The position numbers were made by a program, and so were the translations under genes. From Ignavibacteriales bacterium (lineage in GTDB: Bacteria; Bacteroidota; Ignavibacteria; Ignavibacteriales; Ignavibacteriaceae): 64,000 nt of DNA. The stretch covers positions 1,550,001 through 1,614,000 of the forward strand of contig JADJEI010000001.1 of assembly GCA_016709155.1 (NCBI GenBank), written 5' to 3'. Below are positions 55,051 through 63,152 of this stretch, one piece after another; the first letter of the stretch is position 1; every line of letters starts with the position of its first letter. The notes under the pieces are model-generated. The model worked only from the letters and a program-made list of their open reading frames with translations. It was not told where the DNA came from and made no database searches.

Positions 55051-55074
55051 GAACCTGAACTTGAACCTGAACTT
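55051..55074. repeat. 12-bp tandem repeat upstream of hemG
   Basis: GAACCTGAACTT is repeated exactly twice (55051-55062, 55063-55074), 20 bp upstream of the hemG start on the minus strand. The same word lies in the stem at 52151-52165. Confidence 0.8.
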
Positions 55075-55163
55075 ATTATTTATATTCTTAATTCAAATTT
55101 ACTAAATGAGGTGAAATCGCACGAAGTGTGTTTTCAAACAAAACAATAAAGTTCCGATAGTAC

Positions 55164-55730
55164 TCAACTAATTTCTGTTTTAATTTGCTCTGACGCTAAC
55201 TCAAAAAGCTTGTTTACAGTTTTCCAATTTCGTGTTGTGGCATTCAACTTCAACTTATTCTCAATATAATTATTTGACAATTTGGTTTTTCCATACCCAT
55301 TGACACAATAAAGAAAAATCTCTTTGCCGACAACGATGAATTTATCAGGAGAGTAATCCAATTTTTTTAAGGAATCCAAATACATATTGACAGGAACTTC
55401 AGAAAGAAAAGTTACATATAGCTTTTCTGCGTTGATATTTTTTCCATTTAAAAATGGATTTACAGCAGTGATTATATTTAATTCTTCTACTGTTCTTATA
55501 AGAACAGAAACAGAGAAATTATATTTTCTTACAATTGCTTTTTCAATCTTTTCAATAATTTTATCCGGCGGAATATTTGAGCCAGAATTGAAAACAACAT
55601 TACCGCTTTGAATGTACGTCTGTACATTTTGCAATCCGAGATTTTCATACAGCGATTTTAATTCACTCATTAAAATTTTCTTTTGCGCGCTGACGTTTAT
55701 TCCGCGAAGTAAGGAGATGTATGTTTTCAT
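55164..55730 (-). CDS. DUF1697 family protein
   Basis: 188 residues with the DUF1697 signature: YISLLRGINVSAQKKILMSEL at the N terminus, YIQSGNVVFNSG, and a C-terminal ATTRNWKTVNKLFELA segment. The protein is soluble and no catalytic motif is known. Family members are widely spread and often stand alone. It lies between hemG and hemH on the same strand, 22 bp after the hemH stop, so it is probably carried in the heme transcript without a known link to heme. Confidence 0.87.
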   Translation of the reverse strand: MKTYISLLRGINVSAQKKILMSELKSLYENLGLQNVQTYIQSGNVVFNSGSNIPPDKIIEKIEKAIVRKYNFSVSVLIRTVEELNIITAVNPFLNGKNINAEKLYVTFLSEVPVNMYLDSLKKLDYSPDKFIVVGKEIFLYCVNGYGKTKLSNNYIENKLKLNATTRNWKTVNKLFELASEQIKTEIS

Positions 55731-55752
55731 AAAAATAATTTACTCATAAATA

Positions 55753-56704
55753 TTATTGAAGACTCAATTTCACTAAATCGCTTAAAGCTGAAATAAACAA
55801 ATCCGAATCATTCAGTCCGTTCATCACAAAATAATTTTCGATCCCACATTCGTCAGCAACATGGCGATATTCAATATTCAGTTCGAAAGCAGTTTCAACG
55901 TGATCAGAAACAAAGCTGATTGGAATTACTAGCAAATGTTTTTTACCTTTTAACGAAAGTTCTTTTATTTTATCTGAAGTGGATGGCTCAAGCCACTTTG
56001 CCGGGCCCACTTTGCTTTGGAAACAGAGATGATAATCGTGAGAATGATTTCTTAATTTCATCACCGCTTCCATTGTTTCTTTTATTTGTCTGCTGTAAGG
56101 ATCACCTTTCTTAACATAACTAACGGGTGTTCCGTGCGCACTAAAAACTAATTGAACATTTTCCCTTTCACCTTCCGGAAAATTTAATAATGATTCATCA
56201 ATTCTTTGATTTATAGCTCTTAAATAATATTTATTTGTCGGGTAAGAATTAATATAAATCAAATTAGATGCTTCACCTCCGTAAACTCTCTTCCACTCAT
56301 TAAAGGACGAACCCGTTGTTGACATCGAGAAGTGTGGATATAAAGGAAGTAAAACTATTTTATAAATTTTTGGGTAAAAATAATTTCTGCCGTCTCTTTT
56401 GTCAATGGTTTCCAATAACGCATTGCTGTAAACACTTCCGCATCAAAATTATTTTTTAATAAATCCGTTTGAAGCATTAAGCGCTGTTTTCTGTCCACAT
56501 ATTGATGGGTGAGCTTCCCCCGATCAGTTTATATTCTTTCTGAACTTTTGGCACACGCTTTTTAGAAATAAATTTTGCAAGTGATTTTTGAAATGGAATT
56601 TTAAATATGTCCGGGTCATTAAACAGATTTTCGAGAAACGGTTGAACCGCATCAAGAGAATCCGGTCCGCCAAGATTAAATAATACTACTGCTATTTTAT
56701 TCAT
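55753..56704 (-). CDS. hemH: Ferrochelatase, two apparent frameshifts
   Basis: Inserts Fe2+ into the porphyrin ring. The N-terminal frame (VVLFNLGGPDSLDAVQPF) stops after INMWTENSA, and the C-terminal frame opens at METIDKRDG. Adding one base to the T4 run at 56487-56490 and one to the T5 run at 56367-56371 (both on the + strand) gives a continuous 317-residue protein with GGSSPINMWTEKQ, MRYWKPLTKE, LLPLYPHFSMSTTGSSF, the catalytic His in VFSAHGTPVSY and the Glu in SDHVETAFEL. The restored length is normal for the family. Heme is needed if other heme genes are intact, so sequencing error is the simpler explanation. Confidence 0.93.
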
Positions 56705-56985
56705 TACTTTCCATTAATTTTTATTCAAGCCAATTGATACGTCTTAGTAAATTATGTTATGTACATTTGATGAAAACCTTCGATTTTATCTCCAGAGAAA
56801 TAATTAAGGATTTTTCTATTGAATCGAACTTAACCTTATTATTCATTTCCATCTTTCAATCAAAATATTTTTCTCTTAGTCAAAATAACTCTTGACTATA
56901 AACATACAAATGAAGTAAGTTAAGCCTGTTGTTCCCGCAGAGTTTATTACTTAATTAACTAATTCTCAATTATATGGAGTGTGTT

Positions 56986-57555
56986 ATGAAATACAGATCA
57001 AACTTTTCTGTCCTTTTGTTCGTTCTAATAGTTTTTTCTTCAGTGATTCAATCAAGACCTGTAGTCAATTTATCAGGCGATGAGCATTCTGGTTTTCAAG
57101 CCGATTTGATTGGAAATATTGATGCAGTATCGGGAAAAATTTTTCAACTGCTCGATGCTATGCCGCAGGATAAAATGGAATGGAGACCTGCTGAAGGTGT
57201 TCGCTCTGTTTCGGAGGTTTATCTTCATATCGCTTTTTCAAATTACCTGATCTTAATGAGTACCGGAGCCGAAGTGCCTCCTGAAATTGCTTTCGAGAAA
57301 ATGAATGCCTGGGATACTCAGACAATGGATAAAAAGGAAATTGCCGAAATTCTTCGCACATCTTTTGATAAAGTAAAAGATCTAATAAAAAATACTTCCA
57401 ATTCGGATCTCGAGCTTGAGATGGAAGTTTTTGGAATGAAAATGACGAGAAGAGCATTCTTTATGGGAATGCACGGTCACATGCATGAACATCTTGGACA
57501 GTCAATTGCTTATGCAAGAATGAATGGTGTTACCCCGCCCTGGAGCAAACCATAA
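56986..57555 (+). CDS. Exported DinB-family protein
   Basis: 189 residues from the ATG at 56986, chosen because GGAG lies 7-8 bases upstream; an ATG 12 bases earlier is in the same frame. A signal peptide (about 20 residues) is followed by a DinB-like four-helix domain with the metal-binding His in VYLHIAFSN and the HxxxH motif in MHEHLGQSIAYAR. DinB/YfiT proteins bind metals and act as thiol transferases in some species. The signal peptide places it in the periplasm. It stands alone, divergent from hemH. Confidence 0.83.
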   Translation: MKYRSNFSVLLFVLIVFSSVIQSRPVVNLSGDEHSGFQADLIGNIDAVSGKIFQLLDAMPQDKMEWRPAEGVRSVSEVYLHIAFSNYLILMSTGAEVPPEIAFEKMNAWDTQTMDKKEIAEILRTSFDKVKDLIKNTSNSDLELEMEVFGMKMTRRAFFMGMHGHMHEHLGQSIAYARMNGVTPPWSKP

Positions 57556-57585
57556 CAGGCACTCAGAACATTTTAAAATTAATTT

Positions 57586-58026
57586 TTATATTGGTCTTCT
57601 TCTCATTCCTTCGTGTTTGGGAAGAAGATTATATTCTCCAAGCCAGTCATATTTGTCAATATAATCTGTTTCTTCATCAGCGAATTGTTTGTATGATTCT
57701 ATTGCCGCAGAATATGCCGAATGAATTGCTTCGATTTCCTTTTCAAAACTTTCTTTAGTGCCTTTATATTTTCCGGAAGCAAACTGCTTTGAAATATTTA
57801 TTAACTCTTCTGTCTTTCTATAAATATCGCCGGCTGTGGATTTTGCTCTTTTGATTAGTTCGCTTGCTTTTTCCTTAGCATTTTCAAAGTAAATATCTAA
57901 ATCATTTGTAAGTATAGTCCTGAAAATTCTACCTTCTCTTGTTGCGAATAGAAATGTGAGCATACTGCCTGCTGCAGCACTTAGAAGCAATGTCCCAATA
58001 CCAAAACAATTTTTCTTTTCCCTCAT
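57586..58026 (-). CDS. YtxH-like membrane-anchored coiled-coil protein
   Basis: 146 residues. The N terminus has one hydrophobic helix with small residues, GIGTLLLSAAAGSMLTFLFATREG, the YtxH pattern GxLLxGaaxG...Gr. The rest is charged and helical (ENAKEKASELIKRAKS, TEELINISKQFASGKY). Such proteins are stress-linked and have no enzyme activity known. It lies convergent with the DinB gene, 30 bp away. Confidence 0.75.
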   Translation of the reverse strand: MREKKNCFGIGTLLLSAAAGSMLTFLFATREGRIFRTILTNDLDIYFENAKEKASELIKRAKSTAGDIYRKTEELINISKQFASGKYKGTKESFEKEIEAIHSAYSAAIESYKQFADEETDYIDKYDWLGEYNLLPKHEGMRRRPI

Positions 58027-58117
58027 TAGGCTTTCCCTTTTTTATTTCTCGGATAACAAAAAGTTTATTAATAAAAGTTAATTTTCTAAAGCAAAAATAA
58101 AAAAATCAGAGGAGAAC

Positions 58118-58580
58118 ATGTCAAGTAAAACAATTGAGGAAATTCTTAACTGCCGAAACATCGCAGTGGTTGGTGTTTCAAGAAATCAGAAGGGATTTGG
58201 ATTTACTGCTGTACAATCATTAAAAAATTCCGGCTGCAATGTTTATGCAGTAAATAAAAATTCAATTCCAGGAGATAGTACTAATCTTTTCCCCAAACTT
58301 TCAGCGATTCCTGCTGCACTCGATGCAATTATCACAACCGTACCACCGGATGAAACGATGAATGTTTTTAAACGATGCCATTAGTCTTGGTATAAAGAAA
58401 GTTTGGCTGCAGCCAGGTTCGGATTCAAAAGAAGTAAAAGACTTTTGCGAAACGAATAACCTTCAATTCGTTTCCGGCGAATGTATAATTATGTATTTGA
58501 AAAACATTGGCTTCATTCATCGCGCGCACAAGTGGATTCACGATAAGTTTGAACATAGAAGAACTGCGATTTCTAAATAA
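58118..58580 (+). CDS. CoA-binding Rossmann-fold protein, one apparent frameshift
   Basis: A small protein of the CoA_binding_2 (YccU-like) family. The first frame has NIAVVGVSRNQKGFGFTAV and ends at MNVFKRCH; the second frame continues as NDAISLGIKKVWLQPGSDS, CIIMYLKNIGFIHRAHKWI. Taking one T from the T5 run at 58365-58369 joins them (MNVLNDAIS), giving 153 residues, the normal family length. AGAGGAG lies upstream of the ATG. Ends 1 bp before the convergent EamA gene. Function unknown. Confidence 0.88.
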
Positions 58581-58581
58581 G

Positions 58582-59508
58582 TTATTTTATTCTACTTACT
58601 TTAATAATGCTGGCGAAGAGAATTGCAACACCTATCCACTGAACTAAAGTTAAAATATTTCCGTGTACAAAATACTCGAGCACCACTGCAGTTAAAGGGA
58701 AAGCTAATTCGCAGATAGAAGCAACTGAAGCAGTGATTCTTTTCAATCCATAATAATACAGAAAAATTGCGGGACCACCGGTTGTAAATGCTATAATAAA
58801 AAATACCATCACCTGATGAGATGAAATTGTTTGAATTGATTTTGCATCTCCTGCAGCAATCATAATTACGAACATTATTATTGAAGTAATAGCAAAACGA
58901 AGATAGGTTCCTAATTCAAAACTTACGTTAAGAAGTGCACGTTTACTAAGTACAGTTGACGAACTAAAGCTTAAAGCGGCAAGCAGAGCAAAAAGTGCAG
59001 CTATTGTTGTTTTATCTCCTGCATTAAAATCAGGTATCGTAAATCCAAAAGTCATCAAATAAGCACCAAGGATTGCCAGGGCAGCCCAGAGAAAAAATTC
59101 CCTGTGAAGTTTTTCTTTTAAAAAAATTGCCGCCAAACTTATTGCGAAAACAGGTTGAAGTTTTTGCAAAAGAATTATAATTGATAGATTGACAAAATTG
59201 ACATAAAAAAGTGCCTTCGTAATCGCCATTGTTCCAACTGCACCGCCAAGTAATGCTACTCCGGCATAAGCCAGCCAATCTTTAAACGATAATTTTTTAA
59301 GTATGAAAATATTTTTAAATAAAAGCGGCGTTAACAAAACAGCAACTATTGAACTTTCGATAAAAACAACAAGCACAACTGGAAGGCTGTATAAGGATGG
59401 TCGAAGTACAATACCATCCACCCCCCACAAACTTGCAGCAATAACAATTAAAAAAGCCGGTAGAATTGAATATTCGGAATATATTTTTTTTGATCGTTCA
59501 TTTAGCAA
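58582..59508 (-). CDS. EamA/DMT-family membrane transporter
   Basis: 308 residues with about ten membrane helices and the two-repeat EamA pattern (LIVIAASLWGVDGIVLR and FALLAALSFSSSTVLSKRALL). The start used is a TTG with no clear ribosome site, so the real N terminus may be slightly shorter. Related to the 24630-25520 protein only at family level. Substrate unknown. It lies between the CoA-binding gene and tRNA-Lys, and reads away from the tRNA. Confidence 0.87.
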   Translation of the reverse strand: MLNERSKKIYSEYSILPAFLIVIAASLWGVDGIVLRPSLYSLPVVLVVFIESSIVAVLLTPLLFKNIFILKKLSFKDWLAYAGVALLGGAVGTMAITKALFYVNFVNLSIIILLQKLQPVFAISLAAIFLKEKLHREFFLWAALAILGAYLMTFGFTIPDFNAGDKTTIAALFALLAALSFSSSTVLSKRALLNVSFELGTYLRFAITSIIMFVIMIAAGDAKSIQTISSHQVMVFFIIAFTTGGPAIFLYYYGLKRITASVASICELAFPLTAVVLEYFVHGNILTLVQWIGVAILFASIIKVSRIK

Positions 59509-59602
59509 ATAATAAGATTCGTTTTTATTGAGTGGAAAATTAGATTATTATCATTGATACTGAAAGAGATAAAGCAATTTTCAAATAAAATATCAGTTGT
59601 TT

Positions 59603-59633
59603 TTTGAAAGTGCAATAAAAATCTTTATTTTTG
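59603..59633 (+). promoter_or_regulatory. Bacteroidetes-type promoter of tRNA-Lys
   Basis: TTTG (59603-59606), 19 bases, then TATTTTTG (59626-59633) match the Bacteroidetes consensus TTTG-N19-TAnnTTTG exactly. The expected start site falls within a few bases of the mature tRNA 5' end at 59638. Confidence 0.65.
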
Positions 59634-59637
59634 CCCC

Positions 59638-59710
59638 GCATCCTTAGCTCAGTTGGTAGAGCATCTGACTCTTAATCAGCAGGTCGCGGGTTCGAATCCC
59701 GCAGGATGCA
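59638..59710 (+). tRNA. tRNA-Lys (anticodon CTT)
   Basis: A 73-base cloverleaf. The acceptor stem GCATCCT pairs with AGGATGC, with A as discriminator; the D arm is AGCTCAGTTGGTAGAGC; the anticodon arm CTGACTCTTAATCAG carries CTT; the T arm is GCGGGTTCGAATCCCGC. The 3' CCA is not encoded. The sequence and stem patterns are those of bacterial tRNA-Lys. Confidence 0.98.
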
Positions 59711-59893
59711 CTAAAATTTTAATTCCTCCTTCTGTTTATCTGATTAGTTTAAATGGTCAATTTTTTCCCCCGAGCTTATTGCAAAAAATCGTTTAGACTT
59801 GATTTTATGATCAGAAATCTTATTTTGCAATAAAGAGATACTTAAGACACATCAAATTCTCGAGTTAGTAACTAATCAGAAAGGAGATGACGT
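59711..59893. other. Spacer between tRNA-Lys and the radical SAM gene
   Basis: 183 bases without a frame. The last 15 hold AAAGGAGATGAC, a strong ribosome site for the next gene. No terminator with a T-run is evident after the tRNA. Confidence 0.6.
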
Positions 59894-61222
59894 ATGAAGT
59901 ACAATTCATTCATGCTTCACAACTTCAGAAACATCCCCCAGCTAAAATTAATTTCTTCAGAATTAATTGAAGCAATAGAAACGGTTGGTTCTGTACTTCC
60001 ATTCAAAACCAACAATTATGTTGTAGATAATCTTATTGATTGGAACAACATTCCCGATGATCCAATGTTTAAACTTACTTTTCCACAAAAAGATATGCTG
60101 ATTCCTAAACATTATAAGGAAATGAAATCAGTTATTAAAAATGGTGCTGATAAAGCAGCGATAAAAGAAGCTGCAAATAAAATCAGACTTACATTAAATC
60201 CGCATCCTGCCGGACAGCTTGAACACAACGTACCAATGGTTGAAGGAGAAAAACTTTTTGGTATGCAGCATAAATATCTTCAAACATTACTGTTTTTCCC
60301 GAGTCAGGGACAAACCTGTCATGCTTATTGTACCTTTTGTTTTCGCTGGCCTCAATTTGTTGGGATGGAAGATTTAAAATTTGCCTCTAAAGAAGCCGAA
60401 CATTTAGTTGGGTATGTTAAGACACATAAAGAAGTCACTGATGTTTTATTCACCGGTGGTGATCCTTTGATAATGAAAACAAAGCACCTTGAAAATTACA
60501 TACGTCCATTATTAGAAGCCGATATTCCCAACCTTAGAAACATTCGAATCGGAACAAAGGCACTTGGTTATTGGCCATACAGATTTTTAACTGATGAGGA
60601 TGCTGGTGATTTGCTTAATCTATTCGAAGACGTTAGACGAGCAAGTAAACATCTTGCACTAATGGCTCACTTTAATCATCCAGTTGAACTTAGTACAGAT
60701 ACGGTAGCTGAAGCAATAAAAAGAATTTTAAGAACTGGCGCTGTAATAAGAACTCAATCACCCGTTATTAAACATATAAATGATTCGGCAGAAACTTGGG
60801 CAGATATGCTGAAGAAGCAGGTTGCTCTTGGCTGCATTCCATATTACATGTTTGTTGCAAGAAATACCGGTGCGCAGCATTATTTTTCTATTCCACTTAT
60901 TGAAGCCTGGAAAATATTTAGGGAAACATACCAATCCGTTAGCGGTATTTGCAGAACGTTACGTGGACCAAGCATGTCTTGCCTTCCGGGCAAAGTTCAG
61001 ATACTTGGTGTTGCTGATATTAAAGATGAAAAAGTTATGGTTTTCAGAATGATTCAGGGAAGAAATCCCAATTGGGCAGCGCGTCCATTTTTTGCTAAGT
61101 ATGATGAGGAAGCAATTTGGTACACAGATCTTAAACCGGCATTTGATGAAGAAAAATTTTTCTTTACCGATGAGCTAAATGAAATTTTAACTCCCGCAGA
61201 AATAGAAAGTGATTTTGAGTGA
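59894..61222 (+). CDS. KamA-family radical SAM protein (lysine 2,3-aminomutase-like)
   Basis: 442 residues, a radical-SAM, PLP-type enzyme related to lysine 2,3-aminomutase. The [4Fe-4S] motif is CHAYCTFC at about residues 141-148, followed by FTGGDPLIM, the SAM-binding GGDP region. The likely PLP Lys is in SCLPGKVQILG in the C-terminal third, where true KamA has a PGGGGK-type loop, so the local loop is changed. The true substrate is uncertain: lysine, beta-lysine and other 2,3-aminomutase relatives exist. No lysine fermentation genes lie nearby. Confidence 0.83.
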   Translation: MKYNSFMLHNFRNIPQLKLISSELIEAIETVGSVLPFKTNNYVVDNLIDWNNIPDDPMFKLTFPQKDMLIPKHYKEMKSVIKNGADKAAIKEAANKIRLTLNPHPAGQLEHNVPMVEGEKLFGMQHKYLQTLLFFPSQGQTCHAYCTFCFRWPQFVGMEDLKFASKEAEHLVGYVKTHKEVTDVLFTGGDPLIMKTKHLENYIRPLLEADIPNLRNIRIGTKALGYWPYRFLTDEDAGDLLNLFEDVRRASKHLALMAHFNHPVELSTDTVAEAIKRILRTGAVIRTQSPVIKHINDSAETWADMLKKQVALGCIPYYMFVARNTGAQHYFSIPLIEAWKIFRETYQSVSGICRTLRGPSMSCLPGKVQILGVADIKDEKVMVFRMIQGRNPNWAARPFFAKYDEEAIWYTDLKPAFDEEKFFFTDELNEILTPAEIESDFE

Positions 61223-61265
61223 TTTGTCGGTGTGACTATCTTTGTGTATCAATAAACTTTAAGAA

Positions 61266-63043
61266 ATGAATATGCAAAAAGATTATCACACCTTTATTTT
61301 TTTATTATTTGTGCAATAACTTTTGTTTTTACTCTTAACGCACAAACAGTAACCGTAAAAATAATAGAAACCTCTGATGTACACGGTGCAATTTTTCCTT
61401 ATAGTTTAAAAGACAATAAAGAAATTAATTCTTCGCTTGCCCGTGTATCAACTTATGTTAATCAGCAGCGGGCAGATACAAATCAAATCGTTTTTCTTTT
61501 AGATAACGGAGATATAATACAAGGTAATCCTGCTGTTTATTATTACAATTTTGAAAAAACTGATACAATGAATCTTTACGCTGATGTAATGAATTATATG
61601 AAGTATGATGCGGCAACTATTGGCAATCACGATATTGAAACGGGACACGATGTTTACGATAAGTTTAATAAAGAATTAAATTTTCCGTGGCTTGCTGCTA
61701 ATGCAATAAACACAGAAACAAATCAGTCTTACTTTAAGCCTTACACAACTATTGAAAAAGGCGGAGTTAAAATTGCAATACTTGGTTTGATAACTCCTGC
61801 AATTCCGCAATGGCTTCCGGAAAAAATCTGGAGCGGAATGCGTTTTGATGATATGATTGAAACTGCACAAAAGTGGGTTAAGAAAATCAGAGAAACCGAG
61901 CAGCCTGATTTAATGATTGGCTTATTTCATTCCGGTGTTGATTACACCTATAACAACGAAAATGAAAACACTTATAAAAATGAAAATGCTTCTCGACTTG
62001 TAGCAGAAAAAGTTGATGGTTTTGATTTGATTTTTGTTGGACATGATCATGCCGGCTGGAATTTTAAAACTAAAAGTCCTTCAGGAAAAGAAGTTCTGAT
62101 ACTCGGAACAAACGCCAGCGCACAAAATGTTGCTGTTGCAAACTACACTTTAAAATATGATAAGATGTGTATGATCTTTGATAAGAAATCAATAACCGGT
62201 GAGCTTGTAGATATGAAAGATTATGCGATTGATATGAGCTTTGTAAATCACTTTAGTAAAAATCTTGATGCGATAAGAAATTATATTTCTCAACCGGTTG
62301 GTGAGTTTACAGAAATGATTTCTTCTCGTGATGCAATGTTCGGTCCATCAAAGTTTGTTGATTTGATTCATACGGTTCAACTCGAACTAACGGATGCCGA
62401 TGTTTCGTTTACAGCTCCACTTTCATTTAACACAAAGATTGATGCGGGTAAACTTTTTGCACGTGATATGTTTGATCTTTATCGCTACGAAAACTTTTTA
62501 TACACGATGGAACTTAGCGGACAGGAAATAAAAGATTATCTTGAATTTTCCTATGGTAACTGGATGAACATTATGAAAGATGAAAATGATCATCTGCTAA
62601 AGTTTAAATTGGATGAAACGGGAAATCTTGTCTACTCAGAGCGATCAAAATCTCCTGAGCTTGAAGAACGCTTTTACAATTTTGATTCCGCTGCGGGCAT
62701 TGAATATGTTGTTGATGTTACAAAGCCTGTTGGTGAAAGAATTAAGATTATTCGATTTTCAAATGGAAACGATTTTGATCTGAATAAAAAATATAAAGCA
62801 GCCATCAACTCTTATCGTGGTAATGGCGGCGGAAGACACTTAACAGATGGCGCAAAATTCCACACGAAGAATTGAGCAAAAGAGTTCTCAACACAACAGA
62901 AAAAGATCTTCGTTACTTTGTAATGAAGTGGATTGAAGAATAAACAAACAGTAGAACCAAAACTTCTTAACAACTGGAAAGTTGTACCGGAAAATTTTTG
63001 GCAAGCAGGCAAACAAAAAGATTATCAAATACTTTTTAACTAA
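61266..63043 (+). CDS. Bifunctional 5'-nucleotidase/cyclic phosphodiesterase-type protein, three apparent frameshifts
   Basis: Exported enzyme with an N-terminal metallophosphatase (ETSDVHGAIFP, NGDIIQG, IGNHDIETG, GLFHSGVD, VGHDHAGW) and a C-terminal nucleotidase domain (APLSFNTKID, GNGGGRHLT). The longest uninterrupted frame spans 61568-62875. An extra A in the A5 run at 61276-61280 adds a signal peptide (MQKRLSHLYFFIICAI). One in the A4 run at 62854-62857, and removal of the T at 62941, extend it through PHEELSKRV and EPKLLNNWKVVPE to 63043, giving 592 residues. Three breaks in one gene are more than elsewhere in this window, so true decay is possible here. Confidence 0.85.
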
Positions 63044-63044
63044 G

Positions 63045-63120
63045 TGGTTCTAAGTGCTCTTTGTGTCTTCGTGGTAGATCTTTTTTCACCACATAGACAC
63101 TTAGAACACTAAGTTTCACT
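63045..63120. repeat. Hairpin repeat upstream of hemL sharing a word with the GxxExxY repeats
   Basis: GTGTCTTCGTGGT (63063-63075) pairs with ACCACATAGACAC (63088-63100) with two mismatches, around a loop holding six T. The word CTTTGTGTCTTCGTG at 63059-63073 is the same as in the right repeat at 17871-17897. It lies just after the nucleotidase stop, before hemL. Confidence 0.7.
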
Positions 63121-63152
63121 AAGAAATATTTATTAACTAAAACTTATTTTTT

